This document shows positions 39,443 to 52,469 of a stretch of DNA of 64,000 bases, piece after piece. Source of the stretch: Hybos culiciformis (taxonomy: Eukaryota > Arthropoda > Insecta > Diptera > Hybotidae); the NCBI GenBank assembly GCA_964007475.1, contig OZ023274.1:40975860-41039859 (forward strand). Direction: 5' to 3'. Both the position numbers and the translations under genes were made by a program. The notes beneath the pieces are model-generated. The model was not told where the DNA came from. It ran no database searches and saw only the letters and a program-made list of their open reading frames with translations. Position 1 is the stretch's first letter. Every line of letters begins with the position of its first letter.

Positions 39443-39974
39443 TTGATTAAATTAAACTACTTTTATTTTGGTATTTAATATTTTATTAGCATAAAAATAA
39501 ATAAATTATATTATCTTTATATTCTCTAAGTTTCTTGAAATATTTCGAATACGAATGATAAGTTTTTAAGTTTTCTTTATGGGACTTCAATATGAATAGT
39601 TTTTAGTACTGAATGTTTACATTCCTCTTACCTTACAGTAGGAAAGTACTAAATGTATTTCAAAAAAAAAATGTAAACAAAGATTTTTTTGTTTTTTTTT
39701 GTTAAAAAATAAAATCAAAAATGCAATTTTGTTGATGCAACAACGATAAAGAATAATATCAACAACTACGTTGCCAGTAGAATATGTTTTTGACATGCAT
39801 TGGTTTCAAAATAAAGATACAACGTACATACAATTCTACTTTACTGAAAATAGACAAAATTTAAAAAATAATTGGTAAAAAAAATGCATTTTTTTTCTTG
39901 GAATATTTCTAACATTCTAACGCAACAAGCGTGACACATAGACTCGCTGCTGAATGTCAAAATATGTGTAAACG

Positions 39975-40372
39975 TATTTATATAACGTCGGTCGGCGACG
40001 CAAACCTCGTAAGTCTGTTTTTGAAAATTTTGCAGGAGACACAAAAAACTGTATTATTCTTATTATTATAATTAACACAAAATTGCTTAAGATTGGCTAA
40101 TTTCGAAGCGATATGGATTGAATAAATCTGTAGCTTCTTACGAAGATTAGTACATTATCTTAGTTTCAAAAATGTGCAATGTTTGGCCACAAAAGTTCCC
40201 CACCTAAATATTCGAATTTTTTTTTCGACAATAAAAGTGCGTTAAAAATATTTAGAGTGTTTTTATGAATGTAGATCGACGCAGTCAACAAAAAGGACAG
40301 GAAAATTAAAAAAAACACGTTTTGTAAAAAACAAGACTTACGAGATTTGCGTCGCCGACCGACGATAAATAT
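39975..40372. mobile_element. Foldback MITE between taspase 1 and porphobilinogen deaminase
   Basis: The left arm (39982-40022) reads ACGTCGGTCGGCGACGCAAA then CCTCGTAAGTCTGTTTTT. The right arm (40326-40368) is its reverse complement with a few changes (AAGACTTACGAGATTTGCGT then CGCCGACCGACG). Around 300 bp separates the arms, and similarity appears to extend outward into TATTTATATAA/TTTTAATATATTTAT. No coding capacity. It sits in the space between two head-to-head genes. Confidence 0.75.
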
Positions 40373-40918
40373 ATTTTAATATTTCTAGCGTCGTTAACGT
40401 CGCAGCCACAAGGGTTATTAGTTCAATTCACTTGCGTTTTGAACAGATTTATTTTGAAAGTTAAATTTATTAAGCTTTTTTCTTTTACTGTTGTTTGTTA
40501 CAAAAAGAAGCTTTATACATTTTGTAGCATTTAGGGAAATCTGGCAATGTTATTCCATGAATGTGTCAATTTATTTATTTAATTTTTTTTCACATTCGAA
40601 TTTTTGTCGTCGTGAGATACGTGCACAGAAGTTCGCACATTTTTTTTTTTTATTTTCATAAAATCGAGATTTTTGATTAATTAAAACATTTTTTTTTGCA
40701 GAAATTTTAATTAATTTTGTTAAAGTTTAATAAAAAAATAAACTACCTAAATTGTTTTTTTTTTTGCTTAAAGACAGTGCATATTTGTCAAAAACAAATT
40801 TTTGTCACAAAACTCACAAAACAAAAAAATTGTTCCAAAAAAAAAACTTTCTCTTTTAATATTTTTTTTTTTTTTTAATTAAAAAAGAATTAAATAACTT
40901 CCCAAAAATATTTAAATC

Positions 40919-43900
40919 ATGAGTGAATTAAATGAAAAAATAATTTGTGTTGGTTCAAGAAAAAGTGAAGTAAGTTTAATTGTTAATAATAATTTAATAC
41001 GATAGTAGGTAGTTTGTAAGTAGATTTAAAAAAATATATAAATTTTATGATTTTTAATTATTATATCACCAAGTGCTCAAATCCTTGTTATCACATGCTT
41101 CTATAAATATCGTTTTGTTGTAAATACCATTCAGTGAATTGAAAAAAAAAAAATTGTTATGTAGGTACCTAATATTGTCACGCACTCATCGTAATTCCCG
41201 TTGTTAGTTTATAGATAGGTGGTTACTTACGTAATGTTATTGTTCTATTCCATTATATTAAATGTTTTGGACAAGAATTAATGATTTAGTTTCTGCAGTT
41301 GGAAACTTAGGTAGGTAGGTATACTTACCTACTTATCAAAGTTAATTCTTTAAAAAAGCCATTCCTATGTTCGTACCGAGATAGGTAGGTATTTACTCAA
41401 AGATAAGAAATTATTTAATATAGGCAGGTAGATAGTTTGCACATAATTTGAGCTTACTTTAGAGTAAGAGTTTTTTTTTTTAACTTTATGAATGTATAAA
41501 AATTCAAATGTTTTTAAAATCTTAATCTGTATGAAAATCTTAATTGCAACAAATAACGAGGTCATTGATTGTTATATTTTAAAATTGTAAATAGTTATAG
41601 TAAACTTACCTGTGTATTTACCTTGTACCTTGTTCGTAGGTAGGTATGTAATTTTTATAAATTTTCCAATGGTTTTGCCCTAGTCAATTATACTAGTTAT
41701 TATTAAGATGAGTATCAGATTTAACAAGGAGGATTAGAAATAAATTTATAAATTTTCATAAGCTCACAAAATTATTTTGTATTTTTAAAATAGAAACCAG
41801 TAGGTTTAACGATAATTATGTGTGAAAAGATAGGTAGATATTTAAAATTAGCTGTGAAAATAATAACAGTCAAGTTTAATTTTGAGATAGTTATAAGTAT
41901 ATTATGTACATTACATAAATACTTAAATTGTATCTGTGATTTTCTAGACTTAAAGTTACATATTATAAATTCCAATATTATTTTTTACCAATGCAAGTAA
42001 TGCAAATTATCTGAACATTTTCACAATTTCTGAAATATCTTACTTACATAAGGTAGGTAGGTATATAATAGCTTTAATTTTTAAAATAATTTTTTCAAAT
42101 GAACGATATATATAACATAATATTTATTGGAAAAATAAAAACTATCCAGAAATTAAAATTTGGTCTTTGATGATGTAAATATGAAGGTGAAATTTTATTG
42201 ATGTTTGTTAAATAAATAAAACCTTATTTTTTTTATTATTATTTTTAAAAAATAAATTATTTAATTTAATTTCAGTTGGCATTAATTCAAACTAAACATG
42301 TGATTTCACGATTGCAAAAATTATATCCCAAAAGAAAATTTGAAATTCGTAAGTATAATTTTTTTTCCACAGTATTTATTTTAAATTTATTTATAAATTC
42401 ATTAATTGAAATTGAAATGAAGTTTGTTTTTTTGCGAATAAATTAGGGTACCTACCTATTTTGCTTTAAAAACACAATATTTATGGAATCAAAAATCATA
42501 TATCTATTCCGTTTCGATAAATTTTTTTTATTTTGTAAATTATAACATAAATTTATTTTAAAGGAAATTTGTTTAAAAAAAAACTTAGATAAGTAATAAT
42601 AGCGTGATTTGGAGGAAAAAAAACAACATGATACTTCTATAACCATGTAAAAATTTGTCTACATTAAAGAATAAAAAATGTAATTTTTTTTCTTTAAGCT
42701 CACATAGCATTGAAACCAGTTTTAAGTTTTTTCTTGAAATTAACCAAAGAATTTTTAATGAAATTGTTTTTTGTGTAAAATTTTTGATAGCCAAACTAAA
42801 ATTGTATTTTTTGAATACTTATTTCTTTACACGTTAAAAGCTTTTAAATTTATTTACAATTTCTTAGCAGGGTCACAAAAAGTAGTAATCCTGTGTTAAG
42901 TTTATTAATTGGTTAGCTTTCCAATAGCTCTAATTGAATTTGGAATTTAAAGTAGAAAGGGAAGCTTAAAATTGTTACTATATTATATTCAATATTTTGT
43001 ATTCATATCAATTATTATCACTTTCTAAATCAACAGAAGACTTGAGATAACAATGTACAACATACGTAGTTTTTAATTTATGCACATATTTAATCATCTT
43101 AATTTTAGTCGGCTTAGTTTCCTTGTATTAAGTGTAACGTTTTATGATTTGTATGAAAATAAAGAAATACAATAATCTTATATCACCCTATGTTGAATAA
43201 ACATGCTATTTTTTTTATTCAAATCTATACTGCATTTAATTTCTCATACTCTTGTTAATATATTGTATTAAAGCAGAATTTAACTATCAAAAATTTAGAT
43301 TGAGAATAATTTTTACATTTACTATTACTAAAAATTAATTTGTTACTTACAAATAAATTATCGAGTAAATTATATTAATTTTCTCGTTTTCTAATTTAAA
43401 AAAATTGCAATAATTTTTGTAATACCTAAAAAGTCCTTCTTATGAAAATTGACAATCCGTGATTAAAGCACAACTGACAAAAATTTCATTAATTGAAATG
43501 GATGGATTGATTATTTTATCCCTACAATTAATTTTTTGTTTTTGGTATTCAAATAAATTCAATATTATAAAATCGAGTTAATAGTCGATCGATTTATATA
43601 ATTTGATCCGACATTAGGTTCCCTTACAATTTTACCTACCTCCAAAGAATTAAAAAAACTAAATTTTTTATTAAATTATTTCATTTTTCTTTTCGTTTTA
43701 TATACGTAAATTTACATACTTATTTATCCTATAAATTTTAAGACTTTGACTCTGATGACCAGCAAAAAAAGAATTACTTATATTATTTTTTATTTACATT
43801 TAAGTACATATTAAGCATATTATGAATAATTTTATAAACATACAAGCTTAAAGTTTTTTTTTAATTAATTTAATTCTGTTAAAAAAAATTATACACTTTG

Positions 43901-46900
43901 AAATGTACATAATTTGTTTTTTAAATCTGCTTCTAAATTTGTTTCGCTTATGCAGTTTATTAACAAAAAAAAATCACATGTGAGTTGGAAAATAATATAC
44001 TTTATTTAAGTTCTATTCAAAAATATTTTAAATTTGTAATAAATATAGATCTCTTCAGTCAATTTCTAAATGATTCGAAAACTGTATGTTCTAAGTTTGT
44101 TAATTAAGTGTAATCTTCTTCTAATTGTAGAAATAAGCTAAATTTTTGTTATTTGTATTTGTATTTATAGTCCTTTATTTTTTCACATTGAAATTTGAGA
44201 AGTCTTACTTTAATCAGGTCTTTTTTTTTCTAAATTCATTTCATTTTTAAAATCCCTTGAGATAAACAAATTCAAACTACAATACAACATTAAAGTGTAT
44301 AATATATATACAATGTACATGTAATATTGATAATATAATACACATAGATCCTTGAAGACATCCATTCTTTTGATGTAGCCTTATTAACTTTTTGGGTACT
44401 TTGGAACCAATTTAGTTTTTTAACTGGAACTTCGTGATTTTTATTTTTAGTTCGACTATACTTTTTTTTATTAATTGTCCGTTCGTAGTTACTCGTAGTT
44501 ACTTGGTTTTGTTTCATTTTTTTTCAAACTATTAAGCTTAAAACCTATAAGGGACTCCAACTTGATTTTCGTTCCTGTTGTGCTTTAACAGAAAAAAAAC
44601 AACCTTATAAAATTTTCCCACAATTGAGAAAAAAATAGTTACTTGGTTCTGTTAGTTCACGAGAGAGATTTTGATTCTTTGAAATACATGTCGATTAATA
44701 GAAGATTTTAGTGGTTAGAACCCGATTGCTTTCAAGGAAGTACGATATGACTATGAGATATCAAAGGTTTTTTTTCTAATTTACTTTGGTATCATAAATT
44801 AAAATATGTTGGCACGGAGAGCATTTAACTATTGTAATTACCTAATTGCTAATGATATTTTTTTTATTGAAATTCAATTAAGCTAAAAATAATTTATTAA
44901 TAGCCTTTTTAATTGGTTTTTGTTTTTTGCCGTTACATGCGAATTGTAAAAATTGGGTCATGGAAAGTAATTAATTAACTAGGTATATTTTCTATAAGTT
45001 TATTGGTTGATTTGGGATATGTTCAAACTTTGGTGGGTAAATATTTATAAATTTTGTTGGGTAACATTATTTATTTATTTAGTGAAAATTGATTTATCCA
45101 GGCAATTGTAGGTTTCTAGAATTGATCAGGAATATTCCCTAATTTTTTGATTCTTTAAGAATCATTAATATTCGATTCATTCATTCATTCATTCACACTA
45201 AATCGCGATTTTATGATTTATTTTTATTTTGTCACTTAATGGTCACTTTAGAAGTTTGTCACTTAAGGGTCCATAAAGTACAAAATTTGTATTTTTTCGA
45301 TACCAAACATTCTTTTAGCTACTTGTTTTCTCTTTCGGATCTATCCCAAAAAGTTTTAATTATTAAAAATTTAAAATACTATATATTGTGTATACTAACT
45401 AATTAAATATGTAATTTGCTTAAATTAATGAATAAATTTCTTTTGTTTTTTTTTTTTAAGATACCATGTCAACGATTGGAGATCGTGTACTGAACGTTTC
45501 ACTGCCAAAAATTGGAGAAAAATCACTATTTACTCGTGATTTAGAAGATGCTTTGCGCAACGGTGGAGTTGATTTTGTCGTTCATTCGTTGAAAGATTTA
45601 CCAACAGCACTACCGGATGGAATGGCTATTGGTGCTGTTCTCGAAAGAGAAGACTATCGTGATGCTTTAGTTTTAAATGAAAAATATAAAGGTCATAAAA
45701 TTGACACATTACCAGCTGGTTCTATTATTGGTACTTCATCATTGCGTAGAACTGCCCAAATTCGTCGCAAATACCCACATTTGGAAGTATGTGACATTCG
45801 TGGGAATTTAAATACTCGATTAGCTAAATTAGATGCATTAACTTCTAAATTTTCTGGAATAATATTGGCGCAAGCTGGACTAGTTCGGATGGGATGGCAG
45901 TCGAGGATATCTCAAGTTTTAGAACCAACTGATTTACTATATGCTGTAGGGCAAGGTGCTTTGGCAGTAGAATGTAGGTCAAATGATACTGAAATTCTAG
46001 AAATGTTACAAACTCTAATGTGCCTTCCAACAGCATGTCAAATTTTAGCGGAACGTAGCTTTTTAAAGACTTTGGGTGGGGGTTGTTCAGCTCCAGTAGC
46101 TGTGTGCACTAAATTGAATGGTAGTTTTGAGAATGAAAACTGTGAAAGTCGATCCATAAATTTAATAGGTGCTGTTTGGAGTTTAGACGGTCAAACTGAA
46201 ATCAATGATCAAGTGGAATGCTCCCTTGTTGTAGAGAAACGTAAAATCGAAAATAACGATGATGATGAAGGTTCGGGTCCTACTCCAAAGAAACGTTCTA
46301 AATTCTCAAACAGTCCCAATGGACAGGTTCGGAAAAGTCCGCCCATCGTTAATGATGATCAATTTCCTGAATTATTATCAAATGGAGCGGGTGATATGGA
46401 TCTTCAATATTTAATTAATGTTCATGGTGAATTATTTAAAAAATGTCCATTTTATGCTTTACATCAACATGACTTGGAAAATGGATCCAGTAGTACAAAA
46501 AAAGATGAATGTCCTCTTAAAATACCTGTAGGCCAAGATTTTATGGGGAAATGTCCCTATGTAGATGTTGATCAGAAAGTCGATCTGGCTGAGAAAGGAA
46601 CTTGCCCAATAACAGGGAAACAAACAGCAAATATGACAAATAATGAAACTGATTCAATAAACACAGCAGATAAATCAAAAAGTAAAATATGTCCTTACAA
46701 AATGAATAAAACAGAAAACTTACATGAAACAAAATGTGAATCACCAAAATGTCCGGTATTTAGTAAAAATGAAACATTAGAAGCAAAGGGTCATGAATCA
46801 TGTCCATTTTTACAGAATCAGATAAAATTGATTGAATATGAAGATGGTGATAAGCCTCATCCTAAATTATTCTTTGAAGAGTTATCAAAAGACTGTTTCG

Positions 46901-47058
46901 ATGAATTATTTTGTGGGCTGTTTCGTCACAAGTGTTATTCCGAAGATTTGTTCAAAAAATGTGATGACTTAGGACGAAATTTAGCCGAAAATTTAATTAA
47001 ACAAGGTGCCTTACATGTTATGAAAAAAGCTCAAGATGAAATACATAGTAAAGCTTAA
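40919..47058 (+). CDS. HMBS: Porphobilinogen deaminase (hydroxymethylbilane synthase) with a Cys-Pro-rich insertion
   Basis: Third enzyme of haem synthesis: joins four porphobilinogens into hydroxymethylbilane in the cytosol. Exons 40919-40969, 42276-42348 and 45461-47058 give 573 residues (human 361). The catalytic body is intact: VGSRKSELALIQT, IGEKSLFTRDLE, VDFVVHSLKDLP, IGTSSLRRTAQIRRKYPHLE, IRGNLNTRLAKLDA, LYAVGQGALAVECR. The dipyrromethane-cofactor cysteine lies in TLGGGCSAPVAV. Domain 3 starts normally (INLIGAVWSLDGQTEI) and ends normally (RNLAENLIKQGALHVMKKAQ), but about 200 residues are inserted between. The insertion carries a basic patch (TPKKRSKF) and seven Cys-Pro pairs at about residues 370, 392, 406, 423, 452, 472 and 489 (CPFY, CPLK, CPYV, CPIT, CPYK, CPVF, CPFL). 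Polyadenylation signal near 47088. Confidence 0.93.
42349..45460 (+). other. Large intron of the porphobilinogen deaminase gene
   Basis: 3.1 kb of AT-rich intron. It contains a tetranucleotide (ATTC)5 run at 45175-45194. Small open frames inside (42452-42837 on both strands, 44290-44517 minus) show no family signature. No transposon ends identified. Confidence 0.7.
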
Positions 47059-48994
47059 CAGAATTAGGGAATTACACGTATAAAGAAAATAAAAGTTAAA
47101 AAATATGTTTTTTCTGATTTGGTTGAGAAAAAAATTTGAAAATTGTTCGTTTGGTTAAGTAATTCTATTTTACTGTTTTTATAGATATAGAGCATGATTA
47201 ACATTATGTATTTATTTTGTATGAAACCTACCTCTACAGAATGACCAAAAACTTGTTTTTAGATACAAATCTTAATGTTTTCAGGATATACTTTTCAAAA
47301 GAAAACTTAAAATCATAACAAAAAATAATTATGTACATCATTTTAAACATTTTCATAATTGTTTTTAGAAGTAGAATTAGAGATAGTAAGTCTCTTATAT
47401 TACTCCATTTTGTTATCACAATTGTAGATAAGCTAAAGTTATTTTTACGTTTTTCTTATTTAAAAATATTCTTATTAAATTTATATAAACTTTTTTTTTA
47501 TTCCGACTAAAGGGTTTTTTTTGTTAACTTTATTACTTAGTTTTTTGCTAGCTTCTTTTATGAAAAAGGAAATAGCTTTATTAATGGCAATAATGTTAGA
47601 GATTTAAACAAACAAAATACAATGTATAAAAATAGTTAAAATCATTTTAATAAAAATACATGAAATTATCAGTTTTTTTTTATTATTTTCGTAAATGTTT
47701 GAAGAATGCAGTATTTTTTAGAGTATAAGGTGTCATCGTAAGACATCAAAATCATTTGTCCAAGCTAAAGTGTTCCAATAATGCTTTTATAGAAATATCT
47801 GTAGGAAGTATTTTCATTGAATAATATTTAGTAATCAAAATTTGTAAATTTAGGATTTTAGAGAATAAGTCATTCTTTACTGCTGCCAATAAGCTCCCAA
47901 CGACCGTTATTGTATCAGGATACAAATGATGATTTCTTTTATAAACTTGATAAGTTTTCATTAAGACCAATTCAAAATTAAAGTAAAAGGGCGCATCTAA
48001 TAATTGATTCGATGAATTTTTATTTTCGAATATCCTCGACAATTGCGTTTATTCAAAATAATATCACTATGCTTTCTTTTTTGTTTATACATATTCTCTA
48101 TTTTTTTTTGATAATAATCACAAAGGAAAAGTAAAAAAATTATTTTTTTATTTCTTTATTTAAAATTAAATACATTTTAATTTAATAAAAATAATGTACA
48201 TAAAAAATATAAATAAAAACAAATAACGAACATTTATAGAAGGTAAGTTTAACATTATATTGAATATTGAACGACTAAAAATTAATTTTTTTGCTCAATA
48301 ACTTTTTTAAATCTCAAATCCAAATTTTCATAATGATAAAAATAAATGGCACTTTAAGATAGTTTTAAAAACACTTAAATTTTTAAAGCTTATTAAATAA
48401 TACATTTAAAAGTTAAATTACATAAATATTTTTTAATTATCATACATTGAGCATTAAATTTAATATACCAAGTAGAATAATGTATTCTATATCTCATTAC
48501 ATTTGCTTACAATCAGTCCATTTTATCCATATCATTCTATCCGCACCGAACAATTTTATTTTGTTTTTATCTTTTTTTACTCTTAAAGACTAGGAAGTAT
48601 ATAATTTTTTAATGCAAAGCTCTACTTCGATCTATTATATTTCCAATTTTGTAACAGAGACTTAAAAATTTATTGAGAAAAACATTTCTGATGAATTGAA
48701 TGAATGCACTTTTTTTAGTTTTCAACAAGTGAAATGAGTATAGAGAAGAAAAATTTTGTTTTTTTTTAATATATCGACTACTGTCAAAACAAGTTCAAAA
48801 AATGGTGTGAACATTTACAAATAAAATAAAATGTTATAGCTATTGAAAATTACTAATTTACTTTTGGTAATTTAAAGCCAAAATATAATTCAAATTTTTA
48901 AGAAAATAATTTATTAAAAAATTAAAGATAAAATATTGAAAGTAAAAAAAACTCGATTTTTTTAATCTTGATTTCACAGAAGGTTTAAAAGTAT
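47059..48994. other. Convergent intergenic region with one doubtful open frame
   Basis: Lies between the 3' ends of porphobilinogen deaminase (+) and the JmjC gene (-). A minus-strand open frame at 47752-48042 encodes 96 residues that look protein-like by composition (SNQLLDAPFYFNFELVLMKT, LYPDTITVVGSLLAAVK), but it has no ATG before its 28th codon, no convincing acceptor upstream and no partner exon. It may be a decayed exon or chance. The rest is AT-rich. Confidence 0.45.
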
Positions 48995-51162
48995 TTAACC
49001 ATATTCAGATTGAATTGTTAATGCGAATTGTCCTTTTGGTATTGTTGTGGCGTGATACCAAATTCTTGTGTCTACCAAAACTGAAAATTATTAAATTATT
49101 TATTATTATTCAGTAAATATAAATAAACAGTGAATTCCCAAGCAAAAAAGGCGAAAGGGTACAAATATTTAAGGAAAGAAATTAAGTTTAAACTGTACAT
49201 TTTATATGTATATTTTTGCTTCATAAATGCTTTGAAAATTTTCGTTTTATAAAAAATGAGATCCTCTTGTAAAAATACCAAAAATATTTCATAAAAAATT
49301 AGGCAATAAAACAAAGTAGTTGACTTCTAGGCGCATTGATTATTATTACGTTGGAAGTTTCTGATAACAGATTCAAAAGTATGATAATGAATTGAAATTT
49401 TTTAAATGTAAATATTAATTCAATAATTAAAATTTAAGATAAACTTTAATTTAAACTTACCTGCATCACCAGGTTCAACAAAAAATGAAAATGAATGGCA
49501 AACATTTTCACATTCTGGTGTAGGTGCTAAAACCCATGATTTATTACCCTGTAATTGAGCTTGCCACATCAATCTGGGAATGTAATCTAAATGCATAATC
49601 GCTCCTTGCTAAAAAAATATAAAATAAATAAATTATCATACAACATTGGATTCAATATACCTCGTATCCAAGGAAAATATAATCAGTATTAGGCATTTCA
49701 GCATCCTCTGTAATGTTATAAAAGAAGTAAGTTTCCATCGATTTAAAAAATATATAAACTTACCTGGTAAAAAATGAGGTCGCGGGTATAATTTCCTCAA
49801 CTCTTCTAACACTTCTGTGTGACAATTACTAAAAAAAAAGATTTTTATTAAATAAGTTTTTCTAACTTTTTATAAATTTTGTATTTTTTATATTTTCATA
49901 ATCAAGACAAATTATTAATTACCTGAATCCTACATACCACGGCTTATTACCGTCAGCATATTTTGCTCTTGCTTCTGACATTTGGAACACATCACGAAGT
50001 GTCGTAAAATCTGATCGAAAATGTAAAAATTGACAATCTTCTTCTAATGCGCCTGGAGTTTTCAAATATAAATCTTTTAAATAACTATAATTTAGATTAG
50101 ATATAGCTGGCCAGTGAGCCACAGCCTTTTTAATAATAATTGGCGTGGATGAATAAGCATATGGACTAAAATCTTCTCTAGTTATATTCTTTAAAATAAG
50201 TGGAGCTTTTACGTTACGACAAAAACCACAATCAACTAATGGTCGTGTAGCTTCCCAAATTAAATAATTATTAGGTACAAAACAACGAACACCTAATAAA
50301 AAATGAATCACTTCGTACACAACTGGTGTTGCTAAAATTGAAAAGGCTAAAACTCCTAAGAAAATGAATAAATTAATTCGCTGCGGTCGTTGTTCATCTT
50401 CAATTTGTTTTCGATACGCATCTTGAAGATCATTTATTGTAACTAGGCCAGTTGAAAGCGCTGACACATGTAAATTATTAAGTTTTTCCATAAAATCATC
50501 ATTGAGCAAATATGGTTGATTTGGCGTCTGAAATGAAGGAAAATTTTAAGAATAATTTTGTACCACATCACAGTTCATTATAGTTAGATAGGTGCATGAA
50601 TAACCTACATATTCTGCATAAAGCATAACGTTTAAAAAATTCTCGATTGTTTTGTTTTAGATAGGTAGTAGTTGCAATTTATTCGAATATTGATTATCAG
50701 TCATTGATAAAATCATCATTTCCATAGTTTTATAGCAACTTAAGTGTCAACCAACCATCTGATTGGCAATCTACAAAGCACTATCTAGTTCGGGCATCTT
50801 TATTACTAGCTGAAGAGGTGCTATCTACGAACCCAGTACTGTTTTCTTGAGAGCTATTAAAAATTATGGCTTACGCCAGGTAAATAAGAAAAAGGAGTAC
50901 GGACAGTTATTGAATTTAACAAGGTTACCTTTGTAGATTAATCTTTCAATTAAAGAAGTAATGTAGGATGGAAATTGGCTGACTTGATATGAGACTGAGA
51001 TTGAGTGGATAGGTATTAAGGAACTGACTGAGCTTGTGTTAATAAAATAGAATCAAAAACATAATTTTAAATATTGAAACTAACTTGGTTCGAATTAAGA
51101 TTGGTTCCTCCAGAATTATTTAAATTCTCGTTTTCCGACCGATTTTCACGTTGGCGAGCCAT
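48995..51162 (-). CDS. Membrane-anchored JmjC/cupin-8 domain protein
   Basis: JmjC/cupin-8 proteins are iron and 2-oxoglutarate dependent oxygenases, often protein hydroxylases. Six minus-strand exons, 51085-51162, 49923-50527, 49764-49828, 49661-49707, 49461-49608 and 48995-49080, join in phase to give 342 residues. A disordered N-terminus and a helical stretch precede one hydrophobic segment (about residues 77-100, INLFIFLGVLAFSILATPVV). The oxygenase domain follows, with a JmjC-like entry (APLILKNITREDFSPYAYSS, PIIIKKAVAHWPA) and the iron ligands: His271 and Asp273 in IMHLDYI, and His324 in IWYHATT. The first ATG is used. No N-terminal signal peptide precedes the anchor, so a type II orientation with a luminal catalytic domain is likely. 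The substrate is unknown. Confidence 0.8.
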
Positions 51163-51730
51163 TTCTGAAAATTTCCATTAGTATTCGATTCGATAACAAT
51201 TATAAATAGTTTTTATTATTTTATTTATTTAATTATAATTAAAAAAAATAAAAACAAATAAATTCGTAACAAAGTAAACAAAGTTATAAATTATTTTCTT
51301 TTCTGTTTTGTTTGCAGTGTCAGGCCAGACTTGGATGTTTTCATTTAATTTCAGCCGGCGCGAGCGTAGCTACAAATTTTAATATCAGTAGTCGCTACCG
51401 CTAGCATTCCAAACTCATAAAAAACAACCAAGCAGCAGCTACGAAATTGAATTTGGAATTCCAATCCAACTAATTTTAATCCTATACATTTTTTTTAATA
51501 AAATTGATTTGTCTTCGAAATAAATTTATCTATTATATAAAAGTATACATAAGACGAGATAAGAAAAGTGTAAAATGCGAGTCTTTTACACGAATTTTTA
51601 CACACACATTCAAAAAAGATTGGAAAGGCTGAATTTTTCAGCTAGTGTATCTCGCACGTTCCATCTTCTTATGCATGATGAAACAGACAAGTTGGCCAAC
51701 TTTAAATTAAGTAATTATATTTATCGCTAA

Positions 51731-51897
51731 AGGTTTGGTTAAACTCGTCGTGACACACGCGACGGACGCGACACCAACGACGCAAGAAATATTAAATATA
51801 TGAAAAGGTATGGACGCGAACAGTGTCGTTTACGCGATAGCGCGTCATTAACATTTGCGTCGCATCCGTCGCGTCGAGTTTGCCAGTCGTAAAACCG
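51731..51897. mobile_element. GACGC-rich foldback MITE, copy 2
   Basis: Same family as 21685-21843: the left end has GGTTTGGTTAAACTCGTCGT, the right end GCGTCGAGTTTGCCAG, and the centre GACGCAAGAAATATTAAATA and TATGGACGCGAACA. Inner arms (CGCGACGGACGCGAC and GTCGCATCCGTCGCG-like) are complementary. It lies between the head-to-head JmjC and EDC4 genes. Confidence 0.78.
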
Positions 51898-52469
51898 CTA
51901 AGTAGAGCAACGCTCCTTTGATACAAGTCGAATTGGTGCAGCTGCGTTGATTTATAATGAGTCGAATTATCAACTTTTTATAACGCTTACAGTTTTCAAT
52001 TTTAAGTCGAAAAAAAAAGAAACACAAGCCGCATATGTCAATCACTGTAATTTCATTTGACTTGACAGAGGAGAAAATTTATTTTTCATTAAACGAACGA
52101 ACAATCGAACATTCATCAAATTTAATCAATCGAAGATAAAAGTTAAAAATAAATTTAATTAAAGAAAAAAAGAAAGTAAGCAATAATAAAAAAAAAACAA
52201 TTAAAAAAAATAATTTTAAAATTTTTTACTGAGCATCATAGAAAAAAAGAAAACAAATCTCTACAGCTGAAGAAAAAATTTAAAGACGAAAATTTAAACA
52301 AAAAAAAAGAAGAAATTAACTGACGCTGCTCTGCTCGATTTTTAGCAAAATAATTCATTTTTAATTAATTAAAAAAATTAATAAATATTCCTTTGAATTT
52401 TATTTTTTGAATTTTATTAAAAAAAATATTTTTTTAACGTAATTAAAAAAAAAAAAAATTTTTATTAAA

